Source of the DNA: Cristatella mucedo
Taxonomy: Eukaryota; Bryozoa; Phylactolaemata; Cristatellidae
Reading direction: 5' to 3'
NCBI GenBank assembly: GCA_009760855.2
Contig: WPIO01000015.1
Coordinates: forward strand, 5,569,001-5,633,000
DNA length: 64,000 nucleotides
Of the stretch, positions 21,874-33,872 are shown in pieces. A model generated the notes under the pieces. That model saw only the letters and a program-made list of their open reading frames with translations, had not been told where the DNA came from and ran no database searches. The position numbers and the translations under genes were made by a program. Each line of letters begins with the position of its first letter. Positions within the stretch are counted from its first letter, which is position 1.

Positions 21874-22246
21874 CTGTGATTTAGCAATGTTTCTATAGAA
21901 GCTAAATTTCGCCTTTGCTAGTATCGATTGGTACGACCTACAGTAGTCTTCATATACCTGTCGATGGACTGTCAGTCTAAATCTTCAGTATGTTTTTTAA
22001 AGCTTTTGCTTAGTAGACCTGGCTAGTTTAATGTCTGGGGTAAACCATAGGACGTCTGGTCGCGGGCTCACAGGGCGCTCTGTCAGAGGTGCAAACTCTT
22101 CGAGCGTATCAGCTAGTGTCGTGTTGTAGCTGTTTACCAATGATGACAGTTCGGAGGGAGGACTGAGCAGCAGAGGTGAAGCAGATATTCTTACACGGAC
22201 AGCATCAATGTCAAAGTTTTTGAGGTTTTGCGATTCACAGGTTATT

Positions 22247-23273
22247 TTAGAGGAGGATGTGGCCACACACTGTAGATTGAATGAGCAATGCAAATTGCAA
22301 TTGCAATGCAATCTGCATGTGGTCATATAAGCAGAATTTGGCGATAATTGGTGATGACAAAGTGCAGTTGTATGAGAAAATCGGGTCGAGTGTGCGACCC
22401 TTGATATGATAAGGGCCATGCACATGAGCCGCAAGAGACAATAGGTCAGTCAATGCACGAAATTCGGTGCTGAAAGCATCTGATAAGTTATCAAAGTGGA
22501 TGTTGAAATCATCCATAAAGAGGAAGGATCGATTTCTTGCACACAGAATCAAAATGAGATCTGAGAAATCTGAGATAAACAACGATTTGGTACCTGGTGG
22601 GCAATAGACTACTGCCACTGTCGGTACCTTTTTTCGGATGTGACCAAGACAATCGATTTAGAAGACTGCTTCGAGGGTACTGCAAATGGCTTGAAGTTGA
22701 ATTTCGATCACACGATAATAGCAACTCCACATCCAGCTTTGTCCGATCTAGGATCTGTGAAAGAACGAGAAACCAGATGGGGTAGCGTCTTTTATTGTAG
22801 GGTAGTTTATCAATTTTAGCCAAGTTTCAGTTAGGGCGAGCAGGTCGATACCATTTTCAGAAATAAGGTCGCTTATTACTAGAGGCTTATTGCACATTGA
22901 GCGAGGATTCCAAAGGGCTAAGTCTGGCCGATGGAGTTACAACAGGCCAGATGACCACTAAGTTAGAGAGATTTACAGTGACGCATGTGGGGGAGTGTGC
23001 TGAGCGGTTCGAGACCATGCTAGGAATACCAAACGAGAGGGTACTCAGCTCCCAGTTCCAACCCAACGAGCGGCGTCTGAACTGGCGGTTCCGGCCGCTG
23101 CAGCAGCTACAGGGTGCTTTTATTTTGGTAATGCATAGTTCATGAAACTTAGCAACAAAAATTATATCTAGGAATGCATTTGATATACGATGACGAAGCG
23201 ATAACAGCTGCTGACGGTCATAACTAACAAACAGGTTACTATCCGCTGGCGTAGCTAAGGCAGCTGCTGGCAT
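22247..23273 (-). pseudogene. LINE-A APE-type endonuclease region
   Basis: This segment nicks target DNA in working LINEs. Visible pieces in successive frames: YDRQQLLSLRH upstream; a WNPRSMCNK-type start near 22910; DLLALTETW (the catalytic Glu region of APE-like LINE endonucleases, about 22850); VVYCPPGTKS (22610); FLFMDDFNIHFDN (22520, the D-x-N motif); and GRTLDPIFS (22390, a form of the usual 'HTLDL' block). Frameshifts near 22900, 22800 and 22620 break the protein. The domain order and motifs fix the family as an APE-bearing LINE of the L2/CR1/Jockey group. Confidence 0.85.
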
Positions 23274-23499
23274 GGAAGTCCCAGCAGCCCAAAGCGATAA
23301 GCGTTTAGATATCCATTGGCACGTAGTTTCTTACACCCTACGGTCAAATAACAATCAGAATAACTCTAAAAAGGTCTTAGCTGTATCGTTTCTGTATACG
23401 ATGTTCGCAAGAACTTCGGTTTTCGGAAGAATTCTGCAACGAACACGAACGCACATTAGAGTGGTCTATGTCAGGAGGCGAGAATGGAAGTACTGCTGT

Positions 23500-24800
23500 T
23501 TAATATGTCCCTGTCAAGAAGGGGGGGGTGAATCTTGGCTTGTCCTTGGCTTACCAAAGACATGTGAAGCATGGCTTCCGATCGGTCTCCACTCGCGTTG
23601 GCAGCTTTCTACCCGGCTGGTCGAATGCTAGCAATGCTAGGAATGTACGAATGCTAGGAAGCCCCAAAAGTGCGTCATTACGAACTTCGGCGAAGCTGCC
23701 GGTCTGTTCGTAAAACAACACCAGCTGAGCAGAATGGGGTCACTGTGCAAAGATCGCGTGCTGTTAAAATGCCCTGGCAACCCTTTGAAAAACCATTTCA
23801 TGTTTGCATTCCGAGTTTCTGCAGCAGTTAATTTTCAATCCATTTCAAATTTGAGAGTGCATGAAGCAGCTGCATATGCTGTATGTAACAAATGGCAGCT
23901 ATACTTCGACTGTATATGTAGCCCCGGCTTCGATCAGAGAATCACCCGATGCATCAGTTTATCGCAGCGGATTTAATTAACTTTAAACTACCCAGGCACA
24001 CGCTTTCTGCCTACCACATGCAGCGAAGAGAAGGCACGCAAGTTTGGTTCCCACAGGTAGTTCGTTGGCTTAGCTACCTAGGCGTGCCCCCTTGTCAAGA
24101 GCTGCATTCACACTTTAAGCTGCTGGTGATTTAATCTCCTAACGAAAGCTGCAAAGACGACATGGGTTTTCTGGATATGTAATAGTATTAATAATCATAT
24201 AACTTTTGTGAAGCCCAATGAGACAGCTAAATTTCTTTCTGTTCGCTTTAAATAATCTAGAAATAAGAATATCAAATTATTAGTGATAGCCAGTTTTAAA
24301 CTGTACATCCATATTTGGACAGAACAGTTGCAGTTAAGGAACGGGCATTTGTTTAACCTTAATTTTTTAAATACCGTCGACTCAAGAGTGTCCTAATGTC
24401 AGCCCTCACTGATTTTAGGGAAACCACCTTTACAATTCCAGGCTGTAGCTCAGCCCACATTCTCGCGGAAAACTAAAATAATGTCAGAAAATGTGTACAT
24501 CGTCCCATTAGAACCAACTCTCTTTCTGGGGAACATATGTAGGCTCTAAATGACTCTATCTGGTGCTCGGAGATAATATGCAAATTTTTAGGAAGTGTAA
24601 GCACACGCACTAATGGACAAAGCAAATGGCAAGGACGTGTGAGGTTTTGGCCTTTTTAACGTCAAATCACGGGATATCGAAATACCAATGGGTAGAAAAT
24701 TTCCGGAATTGGAAGCAGGCGAAGTGAAGCCATTGTGCTCGATGCATTTGAATTGGACTAGAGGTTAAGCAAATTGAATTAAGTAATTAAATAATAGTTT
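23500..24800. other. No assigned feature; small GCTAG repeat
   Basis: Upstream flank of the long LINE-A. It contains a short direct repeat of GAATGCTAG units at 23624-23660 and a G9 run at 23521. The rest is A+T-rich with no repeat family or gene recognised. Confidence 0.4.
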
Positions 24801-24808
24801 CATTAGTA

Positions 24809-24885
24809 AAGACCATCTATAGGAAGTGATTGAGTTATCTGATGGTGCTTTATCAAGTGCATTATTATTTTTATTACTACCTATT
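24809..24885 (+). mobile_element. LINE-A terminal tail only
   Basis: GGAAGTGATTGAGTTATCTG, ATGGTGCTTTATCAAGTG then ATT units. The left arm of the hairpin is eroded. Confidence 0.75.
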
Positions 24886-24889
24886 ATGA

Positions 24890-25337
24890 AGCTTCCTACG
24901 GGACGCAATTTCTTTCGAGGAACTTTATGTATACTGGAGACCGTGCCTTTAGTTCGTGTGTTCCCACAGCCTGGAACTCACTTCCGACCTCCGTCACAAC
25001 ATCTCCTGACTTGTCCTCATTAAAAAGTAAATAAAAACGCATATATGTATAATAGTATTTAGTTGATTACTATGATTCTTCCGTCATGTGCTTTTGTGTG
25101 TTGACACTGGTGCATACTGCCACTTACCAAACTTGCTTGCTGACGGTGTGCATGTCACCCCAACCATGTTATCCTTGTTGCTTATTTAGCGTGCTACCAC
25201 TAGCCATCCGATTGTGCCTAATTTGCAATTTGCGGCAATTTTAAAGTGATTGAAAGAGATTGAAAGATAGAAAGAGATTGAAAGAGAGAGATTGAGTTCT
25301 CTGTGGGAGTAATTATTATTATTATTAATGCTGATAG
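24890..25337 (+). mobile_element. LINE-A 3' end with expanded hairpin
   Basis: A decayed C-terminal end (AGTTCGTGTGTTCCC...CCTGGAACTCACTTCCGACC), a 3' UTR with the GCATACTGCC / CTTGCTGACGGTGTGCATG pair, then a hairpin whose loop side is enlarged by tandem GATTGAAAGA units (25242-25300), then ATT tail. It follows directly after another LINE-A tail in the same direction. Confidence 0.85.
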
Positions 25338-25479
25338 GCCATTATGTTCATTCGTTAGTCCTATCATGCACAGTCTTAGGGCAAGCAGATGCACTAAAGA
25401 CAATTCTCTCAGACGGAATAGTAGCTGCAAGGAGTTGTTTTATCTTATTCTGATGCAATCAAAACAGATGTTTTGATTT

Positions 25480-26440
25480 TCTTTGGTAGTGAGTTCCAGG
25501 CGTTGGGAAAATAGTAATTAAAGGCAAGATCTCTCAGGTATTCTAAGTTCTAAAAGTATTTCCGATAGTTGGGCTGGAGCAAAAGAGCGATGAAAATTAA
25601 AAATGAGAGAAGGATCCTTTGCTTTTTAACGGTGAGCAAGGTCAGGTCAGCGAGGAGTGCGTGGTAATGTGGCTGCTGTGATGCTCGTGACAGACATATC
25701 ATAGAAATGCTTAGATACGCACGGACTATAAGTGTCTTACCTCATAGGCAATAACATCTATAAGTTGTCAGTGACAGAGGTAGAAAAGGTATGACACAAA
25801 GTTAAGGACCTGTGTAGCTGTCGTATCTTGCTTTATCTGAGATAACCTATTCTTTGCTTATCCAAACGTAAGCAAATTTGACTACGGCGCTGATGGACTT
25901 ATCCAGTACATGGTAATTGTTTATAAATAAATAAAATTCATTTATATAGAGCCCCAAGAGAACTTAATCTCTATTCAGGCGCTTAACATATGCCTCGGGG
26001 CTCGAGCCCACGACCTCAGTCAGACCTTGGTCAGGGCGAGCACCTTAACCGCTTACTAGGAAGCCCCAATTGCGAGCCGACGCTGAAGAGCATATGCTTG
26101 CCGAGCCCAGTTTGAGGGTTGCATTTTCCAATTTTTGAGTATCACTAGGTTTTCCCATAGCTTTACAATTTGTTCTAAGTGTATATAATTGTACAAATAT
26201 GCAGCTACCGAATTGTGAATCTCAGCAAGGCAAGCAGCAAGTCAGTTTCGAGAGTTGGATGAGCTGGAAAGCAGACGGATCAAAGCACTGGCATTGCACC
26301 GTTTTAATCGCATACAAATGTTAGGCTAGACTGTGCTTAGCAATAATATCGACTAGATGGGAGAATCAATTGAGAATAGTAGCATAGCTAAAACGAAGGT
26401 TTGTAGTATGACCTTTAGCCGGTAACTTCGAGGCTCTGAA
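25480..26440 (-). mobile_element. LINE-A, decayed, split by SINE-2
   Basis: Minus-strand LINE-A RT and C-terminal region. Complement landmarks: GTGAGTTCCAGGCGTTGGG (25489), GGGCTGGAGCAAAAGAGCG (25571), GTCAGCGAGGAGTGCG (25643), GATGCTCGTGACAGACA (25680) and, beyond the SINE-2, TTTTGAGTATCACTAGG (26131) and TGAGCTGGAAAGCAGACGG (26259). Order and spacing match the long copy at 20040-20900. It lacks its own 3' tail. Confidence 0.8.
25918..26075 (-). mobile_element. SINE-2, copy c, nested in LINE-A
   Basis: Minus strand: tRNA-like head ending GAGGTCGTGGGCTCGAGCCC (complement near 25995-26020), AAGCGCCTGAATAGAGATT, AAGTTCTCTTGGGGCTCTAT, then A+T tail at the low-coordinate end. LINE-A sequence continues on both sides. 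Short AATTG words at the two edges could be target-site duplication remnants. Confidence 0.88.
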
Positions 26441-26444
26441 ATCT

Positions 26445-27178
<734 letters not shown>

Positions 27179-27179
27179 C

Positions 27180-28215
27180 ACCATTGCCCGCTGGAGTTCG
27201 CTTTTTAGTCTCTGCTGTGTGTGCCCGAATTAACCCAGCGGCCACTGAGAGCGAGCAGAGAATTTGTTCGGCTCGCCAATTATAATGCAGTTTCTCGATA
27301 AAGCTATGCTTGAAGCAAAGCATTGTGACAAATGCACGTGAGCTTTTTCCCTGATTTCCGGATGCCGAAATCGCACGGTTGCTAGTCCTGACCATAGTGC
27401 GATAAATACAGGTGATACACTGAGTCTTTGAGCAAGTATCTTGATCTAATTTTAGATATGCATCCTTTCATACCGGACGTGAGAAAAGCAGAGACCCTGT
27501 GTGCATGCCTGTGTCGTCTTGCATCGGAGAGTGCGGTGCCCAGGTGGCGTAGCCACGGTTCGCTGGCGGTGTAGTCATGGTTCACTCTTGTGGTCCTTAC
27601 AGTTTCTTGCAGTTCCTGCCGCTACAACAGAGATTGGCTGTACATGCGGCGATGGGCAAGCTCTGGAATTAAACTGGGGTGGACGTACAATATGTTGTGG
27701 CAGCACACAAATAGGTGGCGACTCGCATGTACTTGAGCACTCGCTGTCATTCGACCAGAGCATAGTATCTTGTGTTACCAAATCGTCATAGGTAACAGGG
27801 TTTCAAGCTTCCTACGCATTTCCGTTCTAGCAGCGGCTGCTACGTCCATGTGCAACCTGAGAGTAAGCTAGAGCACCCAAGTGCAGATTGAGGCAAGGCT
27901 CAAGTCTTGGTTGAGAAGGGAATGGCGGTTTTTTCCCTGCCTGAACAGTTAGTGATCAGATGATCTTGGTCTTAGCTGGGGCTGGTTCTGTCAAGTTGAT
28001 TCCAGGTAAAATCTAATGACCAAAAACAAGGTTTGAGCAAATACAAACCGAGCTGAAACAAAAGAAGTTAAACAGTAAGCGAGCAATTGCCGCTGAACGT
28101 GCAGGAGTTTGGGAGCCGCAGAGATGTAATACAGAGCTCGAAAGCGTGCTAGATTTGATCACGAAATGAATGTGGCGTTGACTGCTAAAGTAGTCCGTAA
28201 TGCATCTGAGCGCCT
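27180..28215. other. No recognisable feature
   Basis: No LINE, SINE or gene recognised. Frames at 27501-27791 and elsewhere show no conserved motif. Confidence 0.4.
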
Positions 28216-28218
28216 TCG

Positions 28219-28328
28219 TGTGTTTGTGTGTGTGAGTGTGTGTCTGTGTGTGTGTGTGTCCGTGTGTCTGCGTGTGAGCTGGTATGTGTGTGTGAGCATG
28301 TATTCGTGTTTGTGTGTATGTGTGTTTG
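28219..28328. repeat. (GT)n imperfect microsatellite
   Basis: Imperfect TGTGTG with GAG, CTG and CAT interruptions over ~110 bp. It produces Cys/Val frames on the plus strand and His/Thr frames on the minus strand, both artefacts. Confidence 0.92.
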
Positions 28329-29167
28329 CCGTCCCCTACGAAAGCCGGTGTTACGAGTGAAAAATGCAAGACCTAACGACTACACTACAAGAGTTCGCCT
28401 CAGCTTTTATGAGCGGTGGGCCAGGCTAACACGCGAGGAGGGTTGACATCTACTTGACTTTACCCTTTCGGGCCATATTGGCGTTAATTGGGTGATCACA
28501 TTGATCTGAGCCCCTGCTGGTAGATCCCCCTGGAGATGCCAAGACCACACCCTGGTCCCTTGGAGAGTGCAGTGGCTTTAGTCAACAGAGACTTCTACTG
28601 AGCCACTAAAGTCGATCGCAGCCTCGTGCTGTACTAGCTGAGGATTAACTGTGGCTACCGTTGCATCCCGGACGGTCCGATATCACCGACTTTGCACTTC
28701 CCAGTGCATTTTTTGCGTAGAGTGAGGGTCAATTGCAGCAAATAGTCAATTTAGAAGCCAGCTCTGTCTACGATGGAGAAAGGCCAGTTGGCCCATTAGT
28801 CCTTAAATTAGGCTCATGCCTGCCACGACGTCTGTCTGACTGCCCGCATGGCGAGCACTCCACGTAGGTATGCCATTAGTAGCCGACCGCCTGAAAAAGA
28901 ATAGTCTCTTAGCTCAGGAGCAGACGTTCATATCCATTTCGCAGGGAAATCTATCCGACAGCCACGCATGGTTACAGCAGGCTTCAAACATCAGCCACAG
29001 CACAGGCGGCGGATTCTCTACGATGCCCAGAGCTACGATGACCGAACTGCCGCAACCGCTGCACCAAGCTCTGGCTCAGCTTCTCCAGCATAGCTCGCTT
29101 GCTAGGCGACGGTCCCTGGCTGTAACTATTATTATTATCTTACACGGACAGAAGCTTTAATGCCGCC

Positions 29168-29446
29168 ATGGAACACGGACTAGGGCATACCCTGCTCTTA
29201 GTGTTTATGCTTCAGGTGTCTCGAATAATATGTCAGGATTATTTTAGGAATTGGAATCACCTGAAAGAAAAGTGTCCATTCAATGCTACTAGTGCAGACT
29301 GTAATGCAATTTCCGCAGCAGCAGCATTTCCCTGCATTCTAAGAACGAAGCGAACGCAGCAGCCCCGCAGCAATCGCAGCGAGAACTTTCGATGGCTCAA
29401 ATTTATCATTCGCTGCGTTCATTTCCCGCTTGTCGGGCGACCGTGA
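29168..29446 (+). CDS. Candidate secreted-protein exon/ORF
   Basis: The ATG at 29168 has an ideal animal start context (GCCGCCATGG). The first 22 residues look like a signal peptide: short polar start, then TLLLVFMLQVSRIIC. They are followed by a polar region with a possible N-glycosylation site (NAT) and several Cys. The frame runs 92 codons to a TGA after VGRP. It might be a first exon, because a GTAATG at about 29300 could be a donor, or a short secreted peptide. No family recognised, and no neighbour supports it. A second open frame (28870-29157) lies just upstream on the same strand, in a different phase. Confidence 0.3.
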   Translation: MEHGLGHTLLLVFMLQVSRIICQDYFRNWNHLKEKCPFNATSADCNAISAAAAFPCILRTKRTQQPRSNRSENFRWLKFIIRCVHFPLVGRP

Positions 29447-29699
29447 TTAGCAAAGTGGGCTACTTCGACGTTGTCAGTCTTTCTTGTCGACATAAATAGA
29501 AAGTGCAGATAAAAAATATTCAATTGAAGACTACAGTCTTAGACGCGGATAGCAGGGCTAATCTGTGTCACCTCTTCAAAAATAATCGACTCGTTTGCCG
29601 AAGTAACCTGGCAATCGGCTGACATGGCAGCCTTTCAGTATTACCCTAGACGGCGTGGTGTAGGCTACTGTTGTTTAGTGATATCGCTCTTGCAGCGAG

Positions 29700-29996
29700 A
29701 CTTTAAAAAATTCCAAACGCTTTGTAGACAATGCTTTCAGCTCGTACACTGACAAAGCCTAGAATTCACTCCCGCCAGACGTCACCGTCACCCCTGGCTT
29801 TGTCACATTTAAGAAGCTAGAAGCTTACGAGTGCCATGCAGCATTTGTTCCTCTAGTGGGAATTATTCATAGAGTGCTTCATCTTGCCAATACTACGCAT
29901 GTATTGCTAACCAATTTACTAGCTTCTTATTCTAATATAAAAGTGCTTAGGGATAGAGAGAGCTGTAGTTCTCTTACGGTGCCACGCAAAAATGCC
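29700..29996 (+). mobile_element. LINE-A, second subtype, short 3' end
   Basis: AGCTCGTACACTGACAAAGC, then CTAGAATTCACTCCCGCCAG, then AAGCTAGAAGCTTACG is a decayed LINE-A C-terminus. It is followed by a shortened UTR, AAGTGCTTAGGGATAGAGAG, GTAGTTCTCTTACGGTGCC and AAAAATG. Its ending resembles the element at 61085-61930. Confidence 0.7.
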
Positions 29997-30124
29997 TCGA
30001 ACGGCACACGAGCCCGCAACCTCACCTTTCCTGGTCCTGTGCTCTGCCGGATACCCGAATATCACAACTACTTTTCAGATGTGTAAAGAGTCAGACTTTG
30101 GTTCAAACTTTCTCTTCTGTGCTG

Positions 30125-32742
30125 CTCCTGTTGAATTCCGCCGAACTGCGTGAATGAATATCGTAAGATAATTGCAGGTCAGCTCCTTACCAAACGACAA
30201 CTGTGATGATCTGTCGAATCGTTTCTTTAGCTTCTTTGTAAAGAAGATAGACAAGATCAGACGCCCATCCCTAAGATGATAGCATCCACGTAAAATTGTG
30301 ACCCTCAATTCCGCGCAGCACTTCAATGTCTACATTCAAACCTGCCACTAGTGACCTCGTCCGGAAGTTAGTATCCCAATCAAAGAAGGCAACTAGTACT
30401 TTGGGTTGTATTCTCATTGTCCAGCTACTACGATGCATTGATTTGCTACTGCCACCCATAACATCATTAGTATTTCATTAGCCTCAAGACATGTCCAAGG
30501 ACCTTTCATAAAGACTTTAGTCAGGCAACTTCTCAAGAAGGCAACACTAGACCAAGAGAACTTGAGCAGCTTCCGCCCAGTCTCCCATCTATCGTTCTAA
30601 TCAAAGACTGGATCCATTACAGCCCTCCAGCACGTCGAATTCCCTCAAATCTTTCGCTTCATGTATTTATTACATATGCACATAGATTGGAGCAAATTTT
30701 CTTAAATAGAATAATATCAAAAGCGCTGCCTATTTATGGGCAACCCAAGTTTGATTCAGAAATGGGGAGGGCTAATGCTCAAACTCGGCTCTGCCACCAT
30801 ATATCCTTTTGAATCTGCATGAAATCTAGGTGGAATTTTCCAAAGTGATCTTTCATTAGACGACGACATCAGCTCCGCGGTCTAGCCTGCCTACTTTGAG
30901 CTACATAACATTGCTAAAATTCTAGCCTGTTATTGGTCCAGACGTTTGTGACATACCGTCTTGACTTCTGTAACTCACTGCTTTCTGGTCTACCGGTCTG
31001 TGCAATCAGGTGCTTCATCTGGAGCCAAACTCTGCAGCTAGGCTTTTCCGTCATGATGATGGCTGGTGCCACACCACACCACTTCCCGCCGACCTTCACT
31101 GGCTAACAGTCAAGCAATACATCGACTTCAAGATTTTATCACTCACTCTTGCGTCCTTTCTTTCCTTGGCTCCTGCCTATATTTGCTTGGTTTACATTTT
31201 ACTTGTCTGATCTTGTTTAATCAGTGTTGTGAGGGGTCAGGTCTCATGCGTGAGACGGGTCACCTGAGGAGTCTCTCAAGGGTCTGTTATCGGTCCCTTA
31301 CTGTTCTCCATGTATACTCACCCTCTGGGAAAAGTGATTAAGGCCCATTGAATATGATATCACTTTTGTGCTGACGATACTCAACTGTATTTGTCATTCA
31401 AACCGTCGGAATCTGCAACTAATAAACTGAATGGTTATCTCGCCGAAATTCAGTCGTGGATGTCGGAAATTTTTTTTAAACTAAATGAAAATAATACCAA
31501 ACTGCTGCTCATAGGACACCCTAAGCCTGTGGCTAGATAAAAAGGCTTTGCTCTTCTCATAAGTGATGCTGTAGTAGGACTGTCACCACGTGCTCGAAAA
31601 TTAGGTGTGATTTTCAACAGCTGTGTCAATTTTAAAAGATCCTATCAGAAGACTGCTTCTACATCTAGCCATCACGTTCAATTCTTATCTACGATATGGT
31701 GCTCTCTTCTACAGAAGCTTGCACGGCATTAAACTAGCTCCTTAGTTCTGTCTCGGCTTGATTATTGTATATCCGTGTTTGCTGGGCTACAACAAAAAGT
31801 GACTGGGCCACTGCAGCTGGCTATGAATACGGCTGGAATTCTAGTTTCCAAGTTCAAGAGGTTTGATCAGGTGTCTCCTTTTCTAAAAGAGCTTGGATGG
31901 CTGCCAATAGCTGTTACATTCCTCGGCTTAAAGACCGTTGGCGACAGAACCTTGAGCTCTGCATGTCCTATGCTGTGGAACTCAGCTCCACAATGCTTAT
32001 GCAACGCCAACTACTCTCCTGCTGCCGACTATGGCTCATACTTTTCAGTGGTTTTACTGCTCCTTCCATGCGACCTACTACCTCTACTACTCACCTGACT
32101 CTGCTATGCTACACATTTTCTCGTCGTTTCGTGAGATGAAGTCTGTGGGCTACCGAATGCGTACCGAAAGCCGCTTAGGCTTTGAGTGAACTATGCAAAA
32201 CTCTTCTGCTTAACACAAACGTAGTCTTTATGGCTTTGTGGAGTTACAGACCGAGATACGTTACTTTACATTACATTACCTATCAGATCTACTGCCCCAC
32301 AATGCTAAGCTTTGTACCACCCGCTTTTTTAATCGAACTGTTTACCCACACCTCGTACACACCTCAAATACTTGGGAGACTGTGCCTCTAGTTCGTGTTC
32401 TCTCAAAGCCTGGAACTCACCCCCGACTTGCTTCACGACGTCCCCTGACTTGACCACATTCAAAAACAAATTAGAAAATGCAGCTATTTATCGCTTCATT
32501 TATTGGGTCACAGTGATTCAACCTGTATGTGCTTATGCGTGTTGACACTGTGCATGCTGCCACTAAACACATTTGCATGCTGAGTATGTGAAGGTTACCC
32601 CTAACTATGTAGTTTGTGTTTATTGAGCATGCTACCGTTAACCATTAGATCATGTTTCCTTAGCAGCAATTTTAAAAGCACCTAGAAAGAGATTGATTCT
32701 CTCAGGTTTCTTTTTAAATTTTAATATTACTACTGTTATTAA
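30125..32742 (+). mobile_element. LINE-A interrupted by LINE-B
   Basis: The plus-strand LINE-A runs from the linker/RT to the 3' end. At 30180 the frame reads CDDLSNRFFSFFVKKIDKIR. RT fingers near 30520 (ATLDQENLSSFRPVS). Near 30750 GNPSLIQKW, LKLGSAT and SDLSLDDDI. The C-terminal region runs to 31187 (LAPAY). A LINE-B occupies 31188-32275. LINE-A resumes at 32276 with CTATCAGATCTACTGCCCC and ends with UTR, hairpin (32672-32712) and tail. The two halves join in the right order, so it was a single element. Confidence 0.88.
31188..32275 (+). mobile_element. LINE-B nested in LINE-A
   Basis: It begins with GGTTTACATTTTACTTGTC (matching LINE-B near 5915) and carries a decayed RT motif B (SQGSVIGPLLFSMYTHPLG), an altered YADD region ([16 protein letters not shown]), a C-terminal domain with a deletion (31775-32098), the UTR, and a TTACATTACATTACC tail at 32260-32275. 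CCTAT occurs at both edges (31180s and 32275), a possible short target duplication. It shows that LINE-B was active after this LINE-A inserted. Confidence 0.92.
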
Positions 32743-32914
32743 TGACCATCATCTGTCGCAAATACAGCTCATGCGACGGGTGCTATTCCTTGCAGAGGAG
32801 GTGCAGATATCATACGGGAATCTTGCCTCGTAGAGCGAGTCAGTGATGGTGTGCTTAAACATGCAGCTATTCATTCCAAGGGCAGAGAAGCATGAAAGTA
32901 GTCAAATATGCCTT

Positions 32915-33145
32915 ATATATATATATATATATATATATAAGGCATATATATACCAATATATATATACCAATGTACAACAATAACTGATAAATATAAGGAT
33001 GATTTCGGCATATATATATATATATATGTCTGTGGGTGTATATATGCATATACATATATATATATACATGCATATACATATATATATGTATATATATATA
33101 TGCCGAAATCATCATTATATTTATTAGTTATTGTTGTACATTGGT
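32915..33145. repeat. Inverted repeat with AT-rich core
   Basis: The left arm 32966-33021 (ACCAATGTACAACAATAACT...) and right arm 33090-33145 (...AGTTATTGTTGTACATTGGT) are reverse complements over 56 bp with two substitutions. They enclose ~70 bp of TA/TG/CA-rich sequence. Just upstream, 32909-32945, a second palindrome GCCTTATATA...TATATAAGGC is centred on a TA tract. Resembles a MITE or foldback element, but no flanking duplication is clear. Confidence 0.88.
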
Positions 33146-33189
33146 TATACTATAGATCAATATTCAATAATGCGTTTTACTTATGCCAC

Positions 33190-33770
33190 GCCTACGTCCG
33201 TATAGGGCTGAGGCTCCGTCCTCATTCCGTTTCTGTTCTCGATTTGTAATCAACCTCTGGAAAAAGTTATCCACGTCCTTAGAATAGCATTACACTTTTT
33301 GCGCTGACGATAAGCAGCAGCGTTCATCATATAAACATTCAGAATCTGCTATGGCAACTTATACATTGCACGCTTGCCTTGCCGAGATTCGATCTTGGAT
33401 GTCGGCGAATTTCCTTAGACCTAAGATGATCAAACTGCTGCTCATAGGACACCCTAAGCCTGTGGCTGAACTAGAAGCTTTTGGTCTTCTAACAGGCGAT
33501 GCTGTTGTGCGACCATCATCACGTGCTCACAATTTAAGTGTCGTCTTCGACTGCTTCCTAAAGTTTGAAAGCTTTCTCAAGAAGACAGCTTCAGCTTACA
33601 GTTTCCACAGCTAGCCATCACGTCTGATCCCTATATAAGACTAGGAACCGTCCTCCACGGTGACTTGCAAAAATCTTTACCAGCACCTAATTTCTGTCTG
33701 GGCTAGATTTTTGTAATTCCCTTTTGGCTGGGCTACCGCAAAAACCACTACGCCACTGCAGCTGGATATA
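33190..33770 (+). mobile_element. LINE-B, RT 3' part, decayed
   Basis: It starts in the motif B/C region (NQPLEKVIHVLRI-like, ALHFLR-DD remnants), then an open frame 33351-33614 with [33 protein letters not shown] and DAVVRPSSRAHNL, then SGLDFCNSLLAGLPQ-type remnants to 33770. Truncated at its 3' end by a LINE-A tail. Confidence 0.85.
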
Positions 33771-33872
33771 ATAATAATAATAATAATAATTCACATGATA
33801 AAGCGCGCTCAGAGAACTTAATCTCTCTCTAGGTGCTTTACATTTGCTGTAAAGTGAAATGTAACACTGCTG
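33769..33872 (-). mobile_element. LINE-A terminal tail only
   Basis: Seven ATT units (33769-33790, complement), TCATGTGAATT, hairpin (33798-33842) and the TTTACAGCAAATG block complement. Inserted at, or replacing, the end of the LINE-B fragment. Confidence 0.88.

Larger units (their letters stand above)
19723..23500 (-). mobile_element. LINE-A, near-full-length dead copy
   Basis: About 3.8 kb on the minus strand and the reference copy for LINE-A. From 5' to 3': pre-endonuclease segment with YDRQQLLSLRHRI (about 23215), APE-type endonuclease (about 22920-22250), linker with LPDESCDDLVDRFSRFFVQK (21800), RT with [14 protein letters not shown] (20830), C-terminal domain (20372-19956), 3' UTR, hairpin (19748-19800) and ATT tail near 19723. 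Many stops and frameshifts. A short LINE-A tail is inserted in the opposite direction at 21148-21256. The true 5' end is uncertain; sequence near 23390-23480 also occurs in the copy at 47600. Confidence 0.92.

Noticed and set aside
23524-23640. An R2-like fragment suggested by ESWLVLGLPKTC resembling ESWLVFGFGRPC in R2-like copy a.
   Set aside because: The next matching word (AWLPIG) is in the wrong order relative to the R2 copies; the similarity is short and could be chance.
28219-28446. Cys/Val-rich peptide genes.
   Set aside because: Translation of an imperfect GT microsatellite.
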